Shown piece after piece: positions 42,568 to 52,128 of a stretch of DNA of 64,000 nucleotides (within the stretch, counting starts at the first letter, position 1; each line of letters begins with the position of its first letter). Made by a program: the position numbers and the translations under genes. Below the pieces are notes generated by a model. The model saw only the letters and a program-made list of their open reading frames with translations, searched no databases and had not been told where the DNA came from. This DNA comes from Candidatus Tisiphia endosymbiont of Dioctria linearis (GTDB lineage Bacteria > Pseudomonadota > Alphaproteobacteria > Rickettsiales > Rickettsiaceae): contig NZ_OZ032156.1 of the NCBI RefSeq assembly GCF_964026545.1, forward strand, positions 1,054,001 to 1,118,000. The letters run 5' to 3'.

Positions 42568-42596
42568 TAAATAAACCGTATTAAACGGTTTATTTA
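42568..42596 (+). terminator. Hairpin after the glycosyltransferase gene
   Basis: A perfect 12-bp stem taaataaaccgt (42568-42579) and acggtttattta (42585-42596) with a 5-base loop lies about 40 bases after the stop. The T tract is poor, so its strength as a terminator is uncertain. Confidence 0.5.
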
Positions 42597-42643
42597 GAAT
42601 AAGAAATTTATGAATATCAATTACTAATAATTAAGAGGTAAAT

Positions 42644-43243
42644 ATGTCATTGAAACAACTTTTTTATAAAGCACGCTATGGAGGTTTACCAGTTTTATTA
42701 AACAAGAATGCCTTATTTAAAGCTGTAGAAACAGGTAATATGCATTTAACAAATCATTTACTCACCAAAGCTAATGTAGATAATCAAGATAAAAGTGGCA
42801 ATACTGCATTACACTATGCAGTAAAAAATAATCGCCATGATATGGCTGAAATGTTATTAAAGTGGGGAGCAAAACCAAATATAGCTAATGATAATGGTAT
42901 GACAGCATCAGATATTGGTATTGCAAATGTTATTTTTGCAAGGCTTTGTATGCAGCCACTATTAGAAAACCATGATTTCAAAATGACAAGCACAGATTCT
43001 TTGGTTGATGCAGTGCGGTGGCATATAGACAGTTTACGCACTTTACACACTTTAAATAATCAACAACAAGTGCATTTGTCACCTAAGATAAGTAGTAATT
43101 TAAAAGAATTATCTAACAATGTAAATTCCTTATCTAAAGCAATAAGTAATAATATTGCTAATCCTTTATATGACGATGTACCTAATAATGATATAGTATT
43201 ATCAGGTGATGGTATGACGACAGAGCTATCTGATATTTTTTAA
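42644..43243 (+). CDS. Ankyrin repeat protein
   Basis: A 199-residue protein with about two ankyrin repeats: NALFKAVETGNMHLTNHLL and DKSGNTALHYAVKNNRHDMAEMLLKWGAKPNIANDNG-type sequence (about 20-88). The C-terminal 90 residues are polar and unassigned. Ankyrin proteins of Rickettsiales can be host-directed effectors, but no secretion signal is evident. The start follows aagaggtaaat, a clear ribosome-binding site. Confidence 0.85.
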   Translation: MSLKQLFYKARYGGLPVLLNKNALFKAVETGNMHLTNHLLTKANVDNQDKSGNTALHYAVKNNRHDMAEMLLKWGAKPNIANDNGMTASDIGIANVIFARLCMQPLLENHDFKMTSTDSLVDAVRWHIDSLRTLHTLNNQQQVHLSPKISSNLKELSNNVNSLSKAISNNIANPLYDDVPNNDIVLSGDGMTTELSDIF

Positions 43244-43251
43244 TTTAGTGC

Positions 43252-43442
43252 TAGGGTCTGTGAACAAAATTTTAATTGTTTATATTTAACTTACAAATTG
43301 CTTCGTCGGCTTACGCCTTCTCGCAATGGCGTTTGGAGTACATATATGTCATTGCGAGAGCATGTAATGGTCGAAGCAATCAATTTTTGGTTACTTTTTG
43401 GATTGCTGCGTCGCCGTAAAGCGGTTCCTCGCAATGATGCTT
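43252..43442. repeat. Nested repeat block: MITE end plus composite palindromes
   Basis: tagggtctgtgaacaaaatt (from 43252) and the following ttttaattgttta match the right end of the 31441 MITE in reverse. Two arrays of the composite family follow: ttgcttcgtcggcttacgcc...ctcgcaatggc (about 43298-43331), and tcattgcgagagcatgtaat...cctcgcaatgatgc (about 43348-43440). The block separates the ankyrin gene from birA. Confidence 0.75.
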
Positions 43443-43502
43443 TGGATTTTTATACTGTTTTTCTACGACTTTTAAAATCACCCTGAATTTTATGAGGTAA
43501 TT

Positions 43503-44279
43503 ATGTCTTGGCAGAAAAAATATAAGTTGCTAGTTTTTGATGAAGTAGATAGTACCAGCTCTGAAGCTATTAGGATGGCTAAGAGCTGTCCTGATGGTAG
43601 TTATGTAATATTAGCAAAAAATCAAACAAAATCGCGTGGAAGAAATAACAAAATTTGGCATTCTAATCTAGGGAATTTGCATGTTAGTATATTATTAAAG
43701 CATCAAATTAATCTCAGTTATCTTCCGCAATTATCTTTTGTTATGGCTATTGTTGTGTATAAAACTATTACTTCTCTTACAGCCAGTTCAGTGAATTCTA
43801 TCAAATTAAAATGGCCAAATGATATTTTGATAAACGACAAAAAAGTATCTGGTGTATTGCTTGAATCTATTACTATAAATAACAATAATTATCTTATTAT
43901 AAGTGTTGGTATTAACATCAAGGAAAGTCCTGTAAATATTCAGCAACTGGCAACCAATTTATCTGATGAGAATATAGAAGTAAAAGATCCAGAATATTTA
44001 TTAGATATCTTGATGATTAATTTTGAAAAATATTTTAGTAGATGGAAAGAACAGGGATTTAGTAAAATAAGACAATATTGGCTTAGAAATGCTTATAAGT
44101 TGGGCGAGATGGTTAGTGTAAATGATGGAAACACAAAAATCTTAGGGATTTTTAAAGATATAGATGAAAATGGGGGTATAAGAATTCAGCTTGAGGATGG
44201 GAAAATAGTTACCTTATGTAGTTTTGAGATATTAAACTTCCTGCCTATAGTTAATCCAACTAGCCATTGCGAGGCGTAG
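43503..44279 (+). CDS. birA: Biotin--[acetyl-CoA-carboxylase] ligase
   Basis: Class I biotin protein ligase without the DNA-binding N-terminus. Conserved motifs are DEVDSTSSEAIRMAK, the biotinyl-AMP loop KSRGRNNKIWHS (GRGR-type region slightly altered), and LKWPNDILINDKKVSGVLLE. The 258 residues are normal for a monofunctional enzyme. The last residues (SHCEA) and the stop codon come from the start of a palindromic repeat (agccattgcgaggcgtag), so the original C-terminus was replaced. Confidence 0.93.
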   Translation: MSWQKKYKLLVFDEVDSTSSEAIRMAKSCPDGSYVILAKNQTKSRGRNNKIWHSNLGNLHVSILLKHQINLSYLPQLSFVMAIVVYKTITSLTASSVNSIKLKWPNDILINDKKVSGVLLESITINNNNYLIISVGINIKESPVNIQQLATNLSDENIEVKDPEYLLDILMINFEKYFSRWKEQGFSKIRQYWLRNAYKLGEMVSVNDGNTKILGIFKDIDENGGIRIQLEDGKIVTLCSFEILNFLPIVNPTSHCEA

Positions 44280-44356
44280 CTGACAAAGTACTCCAGGAGA
44301 GTGGTTGAAAATGGATTGCTTCGACCATTACATGGTCTCGCTAATAGACGGGATAA
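44263..44356. repeat. Dispersed palindromic repeat at the birA 3' end
   Basis: The copy runs from agccattgcgaggcgtag through ggattgcttcgaccattacatggtctcgctaatagacggg. It starts inside the birA reading frame and ends just before the kdsB stop. Confidence 0.75.
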
Positions 44357-44358
44357 TA

Positions 44359-45090
44359 TTAGCCTTGGTTAAATTGTTGATAAAATTTGATAGCTTTGTT
44401 TAAATCTTCCGGGGTATCAACAGAAATGGGGATATTATTAACATAACATACCCCTATGGACATATTATTTTGTAAGGCTCTTAGTTGTTCTAATTTTTCG
44501 CTTAATTCTAAAGTTGAGACAGGTAAGTTTATAAATTTAATTAATGCTTCTTTGCGGAATCCATACATTCCTACGTGATATAGAAATTCTTCAGAGCCAT
44601 AAGGAATAAGACTACGAGAAAAATACAGAGCCTTATCATTATGGTCAGTAATAACTTTGACATTACTATTGCCATTTACGGCGTTTATACCAACTTTTAC
44701 TACTGGGGTCATAATATCATGGTCACTAGACTTTAGGCTTTCAATAACTTTAATAATTGATTCCGGTTCTATAAAAGGCATGTCACCTTGGACATTTAGG
44801 ATATAATTAATATTATGATTGTTAGGTATTGTCTGAAATGCCTCATAGACACGGTCAGTACCAGTCTGGCAGTCTGGGGTTGTCATAATCAATTGCCCAC
44901 CACAATCAGTAACTTTTTTAGCTATAATTTCTGAGTCAGTTGCTACATAAATATTTTTTAGTTTGGTTAAGTGTACTTGCCTTAGAACGCGTTCAATTAT
45001 TGACAGTTCCCCTATCAATTGTAAAGGTTTCTTAGGAAGCCTAACCGAATCAAGTCTTGAAGGGATAATAATTGCAACATCAGAATGCAT
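44359..45090 (-). CDS. kdsB: 3-deoxy-manno-octulosonate cytidylyltransferase
   Basis: Activates Kdo as CMP-Kdo for LPS inner-core synthesis. The N-terminal nucleotide motif is [16 protein letters not shown], with [30 protein letters not shown] and the late YGFRKEAL and SVDTPEDL motifs. The 243 residues are normal. It is convergent with birA and divergent from tRNA-Lys. Confidence 0.96.
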   Translation of the reverse strand: MHSDVAIIIPSRLDSVRLPKKPLQLIGELSIIERVLRQVHLTKLKNIYVATDSEIIAKKVTDCGGQLIMTTPDCQTGTDRVYEAFQTIPNNHNINYILNVQGDMPFIEPESIIKVIESLKSSDHDIMTPVVKVGINAVNGNSNVKVITDHNDKALYFSRSLIPYGSEEFLYHVGMYGFRKEALIKFINLPVSTLELSEKLEQLRALQNNMSIGVCYVNNIPISVDTPEDLNKAIKFYQQFNQG

Positions 45091-45210
45091 AAGTTACCAT
45101 TTAAAGATATTTACCAAAATAATTGTTGACATGATAGCCTTTTTAAACGATAAAGTAAAGCGTATTGGAATATGTTTTGGGACACAATTTGTCTTTAAGC
45201 ATTATGTTTA

Positions 45211-45286
45211 GGGCTCGTAGCTCAGCTGGTAGAGCACTTGACTTTTAATCAGGTTGTCCCGGGTTCGAATCCCGGCGAGCCCACCA
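45211..45286 (+). tRNA. tRNA-Lys(UUU)
   Basis: A 76-base tRNA with acceptor GGGCTCG/CGAGCCC, D-arm AGCTCAGCTGGTAGAGC, anticodon loop CTTTTAA (anticodon TTT), T-arm GGGTTCGAATCCC and encoded CCA. Confidence 0.96.
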
Positions 45287-45371
45287 TTTCAGGGTAGTTA
45301 ACCCCCTTAATTGTATATGAATATCGCCGCCAATATTTAAAGGCGGAGACTAGGAGACCGCCTCTTAGTAA

Positions 45372-45517
45372 TAGACCTCTTGCAAAACTCGCTTATGCTG
45401 AGGAATTTGAAGGAGACGCGGAACGCAGAACCGCAGCGTACTCTAATGTACGTGAGGATTCGAGTACCGCATTGACGTACAAATTACCAGCAGAAGTAGA
45501 GTTTTGCAAGAGGTCTA
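45372..45517 (+). repeat. RPE-1 between tRNA-Lys and tRNA-Ile, open reading frame preserved
   Basis: Perfect 17-bp arms tagacctcttgcaaaac (45372-45388) and gttttgcaagaggtcta (45501-45517). The interior still reads without a stop in the RPE-1 frame ([18 protein letters not shown], then [19 protein letters not shown]), although it is not in a gene. It ends two bases before tRNA-Ile. Confidence 0.93.
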
Positions 45518-45519
45518 AT

Positions 45520-45596
45520 GGGTTTGTAGCTCAGCTGGTTAGAGCACACGCCTGATAAGCGTGAGGTCGGAAGTTCAAGTCTTCTCAAACCCACCA
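45520..45596 (+). tRNA. tRNA-Ile(GAU)
   Basis: A 77-base tRNA with acceptor GGGTTTG/CAAACCC, anticodon loop CTGATAA (anticodon GAT), and encoded CCA. It follows an RPE-1 by two bases, so its promoter must lie in or beyond that element, or it is processed from the tRNA-Lys transcript. Confidence 0.95.
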
Positions 45597-45611
45597 TCAT
45601 AAGTATTCTTT

Positions 45612-46967
45612 ATGAATCTTGAGAATAATATAATTGATCAATTAAGCCGTAATAAATTAGCTATTTGCTGGCTTAGAAATGGTGTAATCTCGCTTGCTCT
45701 TGCTGGGGTGTATTCAATAATATTGGTAATGCTCTGCACTCCTATATTAGTTACCCTATTTCCTAATACAGAAATCTTTAAATCAGCTTTGGTTATTCAT
45801 GTTAATTTATCAATCCTAGTTTGGTTGATATCCGTTACAGCATGTATTTGGAGCCATAATTTACAGCCGACGACTTCCAGTATAACATATGTAATAATAG
45901 CATTTTTTGGCACTGCACTAATAGCTTTATCACCACTTTGTGGACAAAATCTTCCTGTAATGAATAATTACATACCAATGCTGGAGAATATAATGTTTAT
46001 TCTCGGAATTAGTTTATTTGGCGTATCGGTATTGTTATTTTCATCAAACGTCATCCTAGCAACGATTAAGACCCTAAAAAGTCAAAAATTGATCAATTTT
46101 ACTATCCTTTCTACTGCAATAATGTGGGTGTTAGTATGGGTATGTTTTATTTGTTCTTATTATCAACTACAACAAGTTATTAGGCTTGTGCCAGTCGATA
46201 TAGAATTTTACTATGAATTGCTTTTCTGGAGTGGGGGGCATTTATTGCAATTTATTTACACACAAATTATGATATTAGTAATGACAGTGTTATGCCATGC
46301 TTGGATAGGAAAAGAATTAAAATTTAACAAGCTATATCTGCTACTATTATATTTAAATTTTTTGATAAGTATTGCAGCTATTTGGGGACACTTATCATAT
46401 GATATTATAGATGCTGAATTCAAAGAATATTATACCAAACAAATGAAATATGGTGGTGGGATAGCCCCAGTTCTGTCTTTGATACTAATATTTTATGAGC
46501 TAGTTAGCCATAATCATAAACTAGTGGTAAATTCTCTTATGAGAAATTCTCCTATAAAAGCAAGCATCATTTGTTCTAGCATATTATTTTTGTCTGGAGG
46601 GTTTATTGGCGTGTTAATTACCAGTATGAACGTTACTGTTCCTGCCCACTACCATGGTTCGATTGTTGGAATAAGTGTGGCATTTATGGGATTTAGCTTT
46701 ATTTTATGTGACAATGCATGTGATAATGAACAAAAGAAAAATTCATATTCCTCTGCAGCAATTATTACTTTAACTATCGGACAAATGTTACATATTATAG
46801 CTCTTCTTTTGGCTGGTGGTTATGGGGTGATGCGAAAAACGCCAGGGGTAGAAATGACTATTAGCAGTAAGTTACTGATGGGGGCAATGGGTGGTGGAGG
46901 ACTAATTGCTATTGTTGGTGGCTTGATGTTTGTTGTTATTTGTGGTAAAAAGATGGTATTGAAATAA
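45612..46967 (+). CDS. Heme-copper oxidase subunit I-like membrane protein
   Basis: A 451-residue protein with about 12 membrane segments. Histidines that match heme- and copper-binding positions of oxidase subunit I are seen in [11 protein letters not shown] (helix 2), [10 protein letters not shown] (helix 6), [17 protein letters not shown] (helix 7/8) and [20 protein letters not shown] (helix 10). This pattern resembles the CtaD/CcoN-related subunit I homologues found alone in alphaproteobacteria. The Tyr cross-link motif is not obvious, so oxidase activity is uncertain. The gene is read after tRNA-Ile and before folE. Confidence 0.75.
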   Translation: MNLENNIIDQLSRNKLAICWLRNGVISLALAGVYSIILVMLCTPILVTLFPNTEIFKSALVIHVNLSILVWLISVTACIWSHNLQPTTSSITYVIIAFFGTALIALSPLCGQNLPVMNNYIPMLENIMFILGISLFGVSVLLFSSNVILATIKTLKSQKLINFTILSTAIMWVLVWVCFICSYYQLQQVIRLVPVDIEFYYELLFWSGGHLLQFIYTQIMILVMTVLCHAWIGKELKFNKLYLLLLYLNFLISIAAIWGHLSYDIIDAEFKEYYTKQMKYGGGIAPVLSLILIFYELVSHNHKLVVNSLMRNSPIKASIICSSILFLSGGFIGVLITSMNVTVPAHYHGSIVGISVAFMGFSFILCDNACDNEQKKNSYSSAAIITLTIGQMLHIIALLLAGGYGVMRKTPGVEMTISSKLLMGAMGGGGLIAIVGGLMFVVICGKKMVLK

Positions 46968-46984
46968 TTAGTATAATAAAAATA

Positions 46985-47563
46985 ATGACCTTGAATAAAC
47001 CTACTATAGAAGAAGCCCAAGAGGCAGTTAGAACTTTATTGCGATTTATTGGCGAGGATCCAAATAGAGAGGGGCTAGTAAAAACTCCTGATAGAGTAAT
47101 AAAAACTTACCAAGAGATGTTTTGTGGGTACAATAAAAATGTAGAAGAAATATTATCTACTAAATTTTATGAAACTGGTAACTTTCAGGACTTCATTCTA
47201 TTAAAAGACATAAAGTTTAATTCTTTTTGCGAACACCATTTATTACCAATAAATGGTACAGTTGATATAGCTTATATACCAGATAATTGTATAATAGGTA
47301 TCAGTAAATTTGCCAGAATAGTTGATGTTTTTGCAAAAAGATTACAGATTCAAGAAAAAATGACAGTACAAATTGCTGAAACATTACAGAAATATATTAA
47401 GCCTATGGGTGTTGCGGTCAGGATTTCTGCATTACATAGTTGTATGACTCTTAGAGGTGTTATGCAAAATGATAGTATTATGAATACTATGCATTATACT
47501 GGTATATATTTAGAGCAGCAGAAATATCGTCATGAATTTCTAAATATTATTGCCAAAAAATAA
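46985..47563 (+). CDS. folE: GTP cyclohydrolase I
   Basis: Converts GTP to dihydroneopterin triphosphate, the first step of folate and of queuosine-precursor synthesis. Zinc ligands and active-site residues lie in [17 protein letters not shown] (Cys and His) and [12 protein letters not shown] (Cys). The N-terminal [16 protein letters not shown] is typical. The 192 residues are normal. No other folate gene is in the window. It starts 17 bases after the oxidase-like gene. Confidence 0.97.
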   Translation: MTLNKPTIEEAQEAVRTLLRFIGEDPNREGLVKTPDRVIKTYQEMFCGYNKNVEEILSTKFYETGNFQDFILLKDIKFNSFCEHHLLPINGTVDIAYIPDNCIIGISKFARIVDVFAKRLQIQEKMTVQIAETLQKYIKPMGVAVRISALHSCMTLRGVMQNDSIMNTMHYTGIYLEQQKYRHEFLNIIAKK

Positions 47564-47573
47564 TCAAAGGTAA

Positions 47574-47719
47574 TAGACCTCTTGCATAACCTAATCTAAT
47601 TGGTAATTTTGTTGTCAAAACTCGTCTCCGTTCCTCACGTACATCCTAGTACGCTGCGGTACTCGACTTCGTTTTTCCTAAAAATTCCTCAATTATCTTT
47701 AGGTTATGCAAGAGGTCTA
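47574..47719 (-). repeat. RPE-1, diverged intergenic copy
   Basis: Perfect 21-bp arms: 47574-47594 begins tagacctcttgcataacc, and 47699-47719 is its exact reverse complement. The interior, read on the minus strand, keeps tcgagtaccgcagcgtac and atgtacgtgaggaac words of RPE-1 but has stops. It lies between folE and proS. Confidence 0.88.
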
Positions 47720-47837
47720 ATGTAACCCAGTGGGCAAGTTATTTAAACAAAAAAGATGTCATTCCAGCTCCGGTGCAGAATCTCTAAATCCTCGCCTACG
47801 CTGGGAGAACAACTGTTATCATTGAGGTAAAGCAGTC

Positions 47838-49139
47838 ATGTTACTATCAAAATATTTTTTACCCGTGCTAAAGGAAGAGCCAGTAGAGGCTCAAGTAGTT
47901 TCTCACAGATTGATGCTTAGAAGTGGTATGATAAGACAACAATCTGCTGGAATTTATAGCTGGTTGCCTATGGGATTAAAAGCCCTGAAAAATGTTGAGA
48001 ATATTGTTCGACTTAATATGAATAAAGTAGGTGCCATTGAAATATTAATGCCTTGTATTCAACCAGCATCTTTATGGATGGAATCTGGAAGATTTGAGAA
48101 TTATGGTAAGGAAATGCTAAAATTCCAAGATCGCCACGATAATACTTTATTATTTGGACCTACTAATGAAGATATGGTTACCGATATTTTTAGAAATAAT
48201 ATTAAGTCCTATAAAGATTTGCCAAAAAACTTATATCATATTCAGTGGAAATTTAGGGATGAAATTAGACCTCGCTTTGGGGTGATGCGTGGTAGAGAGT
48301 TCTTAATGAAAGATGCATATTCTTTTGATATAGATCAAATAAGTGCGATAAAAACTTATAATCAGATGTATCTAGCATATATGCAAACTTTTCGTGATAT
48401 AGGACTCCGTGTAATCCCAGTACTTGCTGATAATGGTCAGATTGGTGGGGATTTAAGCCATGAGTTCCATATTCTTGCCACTAATGGTGAGAGTACTATT
48501 TTTTATGACAAAAAATTTCTATCTTTAATAGATCAGGAAAATTTAGATATTAAAAAATTACAATCCTTATATGCGGTAGCAGAAGAAAAACATGTTCATG
48601 ATAAATGTTTGTTAACAGAAGAGAATCTTGCTAGTAGTAAGGCTATAGAGGTTGGGCATATTTTTTATCTTGGTACAAAATATTCTAAAGCAATGAAGGC
48701 TCTAGTAAATGCTAGTGATGGGAGTCTTGTGCCAGTGGAAATGAGCTCCTATGGTATAGGTATTTCAAGACTTTTAGCCGCTATAATTGAATCAAGTCAT
48801 GATGATAAAGGGATTATATGGCCTCCAAATATTGCTCCTTTTATGGTATCAATATTAAATTTGAATATACTTGATAGTAAATGCAATGAACTATCACAAA
48901 ATCTATATGATCAGCTTGTAGCAAATAAAATAGAGGTATTATACGATGATACAAATGAGAGAGCTGGTAAAAAATTTGCCACTCATGATCTTATAGGTTC
49001 GCCGTACCAAATAATTATTGGTTCCAAAAACTCTGAGAAAGATGTGGTCGAATTAAAAGATCGTAGAACAGGAATAATAGAAGAGTTAACAGTAGAAAAT
49101 GTTGTTACCTACTTCTCTAAAATTCTTTCTTATATGTAA
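47838..49139 (+). CDS. proS: Prolyl-tRNA synthetase
   Basis: Class II synthetase that charges tRNA-Pro. Motif 2 is seen in [35 protein letters not shown] sequence and motif 3 in [16 protein letters not shown]. The 433 residues fit the short alphaproteobacterial form that lacks the inserted editing domain. The start [14 protein letters not shown] is typical. The second rpn copy begins only three bases after the stop. Confidence 0.95.
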   Translation: MLLSKYFLPVLKEEPVEAQVVSHRLMLRSGMIRQQSAGIYSWLPMGLKALKNVENIVRLNMNKVGAIEILMPCIQPASLWMESGRFENYGKEMLKFQDRHDNTLLFGPTNEDMVTDIFRNNIKSYKDLPKNLYHIQWKFRDEIRPRFGVMRGREFLMKDAYSFDIDQISAIKTYNQMYLAYMQTFRDIGLRVIPVLADNGQIGGDLSHEFHILATNGESTIFYDKKFLSLIDQENLDIKKLQSLYAVAEEKHVHDKCLLTEENLASSKAIEVGHIFYLGTKYSKAMKALVNASDGSLVPVEMSSYGIGISRLLAAIIESSHDDKGIIWPPNIAPFMVSILNLNILDSKCNELSQNLYDQLVANKIEVLYDDTNERAGKKFATHDLIGSPYQIIIGSKNSEKDVVELKDRRTGIIEELTVENVVTYFSKILSYM

Positions 49140-49142
49140 GTT

Positions 49143-50135
49143 ATGACTCTAGACAAGCCAAAACATGACGAAATCTTTCGCAAATCTATGGAGAATCCAA
49201 TAGTTGCTCAAGAATTCTTGGCAACTCATTTGCCGAAGGATGTGTTGGCTTTAATCGATAGCACATCTTTAAAATTAGAAAAAGATAGTTTTATTGAGTC
49301 AGACCTTTCTGAAACTATTTCAGATGTATTATTTTCTGTTAAGTTTAATGATCAGGATGGCTATATTTTTTTGCTATTGGAACATCAAAGTACTGTTGAT
49401 AAAATGATGGCATTTAGGTTGTTTAAATATATGATTAATATTTGTGATCTATATTTAACTACTAATCCTAAAGCTAAAAGCCTTCCATTAATTTATCCCC
49501 TAATAATTTATAATGGCAAGAAGAAATATAACGCATCGCTCAATATATGGAATTTATTTACCCATCCAGATTTAGCCAGAGGCTTTTGGACAAATGATTG
49601 TCAGCTTATTAACGTACATGATATTCCTGATGAAGAACTCAAGAAAAAAGTATGGTCTGGGATTTTGTTATTTTTCCTCAAACACATCCACGAACGTCAA
49701 TTACTGAAAAGATGGCAAGAAATCTCTCATCTCTTGCCTAAATTGAGTGAAATAACAATAGGCTATGACCATATAAGAAATCTATTACAGTATACTTTGA
49801 TCTTTATTGAGCAAAATGATAAAATAGAGTTAGAAAAAATATTAAAAAATAGTTTAACTAAAGAAAAAGGAGAAGAACTTATGCCTAGTATAGCTCAAGT
49901 ATGGAAAGAAGAAGGGATTCAAATCGGACTACAAGATGGTATCAAAATCGGAGTGCAAGATGGTATTAAAATCGGAGTACAGGATGGTATTAGAATCGGA
50001 GAAGCTAGAGGCGAAGCTAGAGGTGAAGCTAAATTAATAAAAATGATGATAAACAATGGTAGCTCCATTGAAGAAGTAGCGAGAATTACTGGACTATCTA
50101 TTACTAAAATCAATGAACTATTGGAAATGCAGTAA
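49143..50135 (+). CDS. Rpn family recombination-promoting nuclease / PD-(D/E)XK transposase, copy 2
   Basis: A 330-residue paralogue nearly identical to the protein at 4230. The same nuclease motifs are present (DVLFSVKF, LLLEHQS). It carries three 24-bp units (49923-49994) encoding IGLQDGIK/IGVQDGIK compared with four in copy 1, but has a duplicated GEAR unit after them. Similarity to copy 1 starts at the ATG and stops at the end of the gene. It lies three bases after proS, so it could be cotranscribed with it. Confidence 0.9.
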   Translation: MTLDKPKHDEIFRKSMENPIVAQEFLATHLPKDVLALIDSTSLKLEKDSFIESDLSETISDVLFSVKFNDQDGYIFLLLEHQSTVDKMMAFRLFKYMINICDLYLTTNPKAKSLPLIYPLIIYNGKKKYNASLNIWNLFTHPDLARGFWTNDCQLINVHDIPDEELKKKVWSGILLFFLKHIHERQLLKRWQEISHLLPKLSEITIGYDHIRNLLQYTLIFIEQNDKIELEKILKNSLTKEKGEELMPSIAQVWKEEGIQIGLQDGIKIGVQDGIKIGVQDGIRIGEARGEARGEAKLIKMMINNGSSIEEVARITGLSITKINELLEMQ

Positions 50136-50271
50136 ACTGGTTAGCTATAGGCTGTGCAACATTACCCCAAATCAATTATAGATGAAATATGTGGCTAAAA
50201 TATCTTACATATATAACATTATTAATTAGTGTTATATCATTATGGCTTCCTGTAAAAGGCAAATTTAAACC

Positions 50272-51033
50272 ATGGCAATTATTTCTCTAGTCTTATCTTT
50301 TGTTAGTAAAATAGCAAGCCTGTTTGCTATTTTAGCAATTGTGTTGTTTTTTTATTTAGTATTTTCGTATCATAAATCTTCTACTAAATTGAAATATGTC
50401 TTATGGAGTCTAGTGTTAGTACTAGGGTTAACTTTAGAACTACATTTAATTCCAGGATTTGATAATTTATTAGTTTTAGATAAAATACAATTCACTCCAG
50501 ATGCTTTACCGTTTACACTATATTTAAACTTAGATAAGACAATTGTCGGCTTAATTATTATAGGTTTAACTTTAGATTTAGCATCTACTTGCAGCGAACT
50601 GAAAATATTACTCTTGCAAGTTTCTTATAGATTACCAATTATTCTATTAGTAATAATAGTGTTATCTATTGCATTTGAGTACATCAAATTTGCACCAAAG
50701 ATACCACAGAATTTATGGATATGGGTAATCAATAATTTATTTTTTACATGCGTTGCTGAGGAAGGATTATTTAGAGGATTTTTCCAAGAATCATTAAGTC
50801 AGTTAAAATATAAATATTCTAAGGATATAGCCATACTAATACCTGCACTTTTCTTTGGAGTGATGCACTATCCAGGAGGACTAAAATACGTAATTTTAGC
50901 TACAGTAGCTGGAGCTTTATATGGATGGATATATAAAGTAACGAAAAGAATTGAAGCAAGCATACTTGTTCATTTTATGCTTAATTTAACTCATATTTTA
51001 CTTTTTACTTATCCAGCTATCAATAAGATTTGA
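50272..51033 (+). CDS. CPBP-family intramembrane metalloprotease
   Basis: A 253-residue membrane protein of the CAAX protease and bacteriocin-processing family with around seven membrane segments. The metal and catalytic motifs are CVAEEGLFRGFFQE (EExxxR), FFGVMHYP (FxxxH) and LVHFMLNLTHI (HxxxN). Roles range from protein processing to bacteriocin self-immunity; none can be chosen from this context. The gene stands alone between the rpn copy and ctaA. Confidence 0.9.
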   Translation: MAIISLVLSFVSKIASLFAILAIVLFFYLVFSYHKSSTKLKYVLWSLVLVLGLTLELHLIPGFDNLLVLDKIQFTPDALPFTLYLNLDKTIVGLIIIGLTLDLASTCSELKILLLQVSYRLPIILLVIIVLSIAFEYIKFAPKIPQNLWIWVINNLFFTCVAEEGLFRGFFQESLSQLKYKYSKDIAILIPALFFGVMHYPGGLKYVILATVAGALYGWIYKVTKRIEASILVHFMLNLTHILLFTYPAINKI

Positions 51034-51105
51034 AAAGTTATCCAAAATCATAAAACAGCTATTAGTGGATCAAAAAAATCTGCTATGTTATAGATATTAA
51101 AGATA

Positions 51106-52128
51106 ATGGGTTTAATGTCACAACTATTAATAAAGCCTTGGTTGGCTGCATGCTGCTGTATGGTGGTTTTTATGATTTTTTGGGGTGGTCTTACTAGGCT
51201 TACTGATGCTGGTTTATCAATTGTTGAATGGAAGCCAGTATCAGGTATTGTCCCGCCACTCAATAATGCTGAGTGGCAGGATGAGTTTAGTAAATATCAG
51301 CAATCAGTCGAATATAAGCAAAAAAATGTTAATATGACTCTCTCAGAGTTTAAATTTATTTTTTGGATTGAATTTATTCATCGTTTTGCTGGGAGAGTTG
51401 TTGGTTTATTATATCTGATACCGTTGGTATATTTTTTGATGACTAGGCAAATTGCTAGCAGATCACTACCAGTATATTTGGGGATATTGTTATTATTTGC
51501 GGTTCAAGGATTTATGGGTTGGTATATGGTAAAAAGTGGGCTAATTTTGCAGCCATATGTTAGTCATTTCCGCTTAGCTGGGCATTTGATTATAGCGATT
51601 ATCATCTATAATTTATTGTTCTATCAGCTGATGAATAATAGTTTTGATATTTTACTAAATGAACAAACGATAAGTTTGAACTCAACAAAATTATGTTGTT
51701 TAGTAACTATTAGTATAGTTTATATACAGATCTTTTTAGGAGGGTTGGTTGCAGGTCTTGATGCTGGGCAGGTATATAATAGCTTTCCATTAATGGGTAA
51801 TAATTTTATACCTGAAGAACTAACGTTTAAACTACTTACTATAGATAGCTTAAGCGACCCTGTGGTTGTTCAGTTTTTTCATAGAATGGGAGCATATATA
51901 GTTTGTATTAGTGCTGGATTTTTAGTAGTGAGCTTAATAAAAACTAAGCATCCTAAATTAAATAAAGCAGCTTATTACATTGTTGGTATATTGCTATTAC
52001 AAATGTTAGCTGGCATAACTACTATTTTATATTCAGTACCTGTATTAATAGCTTTATTCCATCAGATTTGTGCAATTATACTGTTATCTTGTATATTGTG
52101 GAGTTATTTTTTATTAAAGAGTGCATAA
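51106..52128 (+). CDS. ctaA: Heme A synthase
   Basis: Membrane enzyme oxidising heme O to heme A for aa3-type cytochrome oxidase. Features are MIFWGGLTRLTDAGLSIVEWKPVSG at the N-terminus, the conserved IHRFAGRVVG histidine, SHFRLAGHL, GLDAGQVYNSFPLMG and VQFFHRMGAY, together with about eight membrane segments. The 340 residues match the alphaproteobacterial type 2 form. It is joined end to start with the rluC-like gene. Confidence 0.94.
   Translation: MGLMSQLLIKPWLAACCCMVVFMIFWGGLTRLTDAGLSIVEWKPVSGIVPPLNNAEWQDEFSKYQQSVEYKQKNVNMTLSEFKFIFWIEFIHRFAGRVVGLLYLIPLVYFLMTRQIASRSLPVYLGILLLFAVQGFMGWYMVKSGLILQPYVSHFRLAGHLIIAIIIYNLLFYQLMNNSFDILLNEQTISLNSTKLCCLVTISIVYIQIFLGGLVAGLDAGQVYNSFPLMGNNFIPEELTFKLLTIDSLSDPVVVQFFHRMGAYIVCISAGFLVVSLIKTKHPKLNKAAYYIVGILLLQMLAGITTILYSVPVLIALFHQICAIILLSCILWSYFLLKSA

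Noticed and set aside
43298..43486. A 62-codon frame between the ankyrin gene and birA
   Set aside because: It lies wholly within dispersed palindromic repeats; the coding look comes from repeat sequence.
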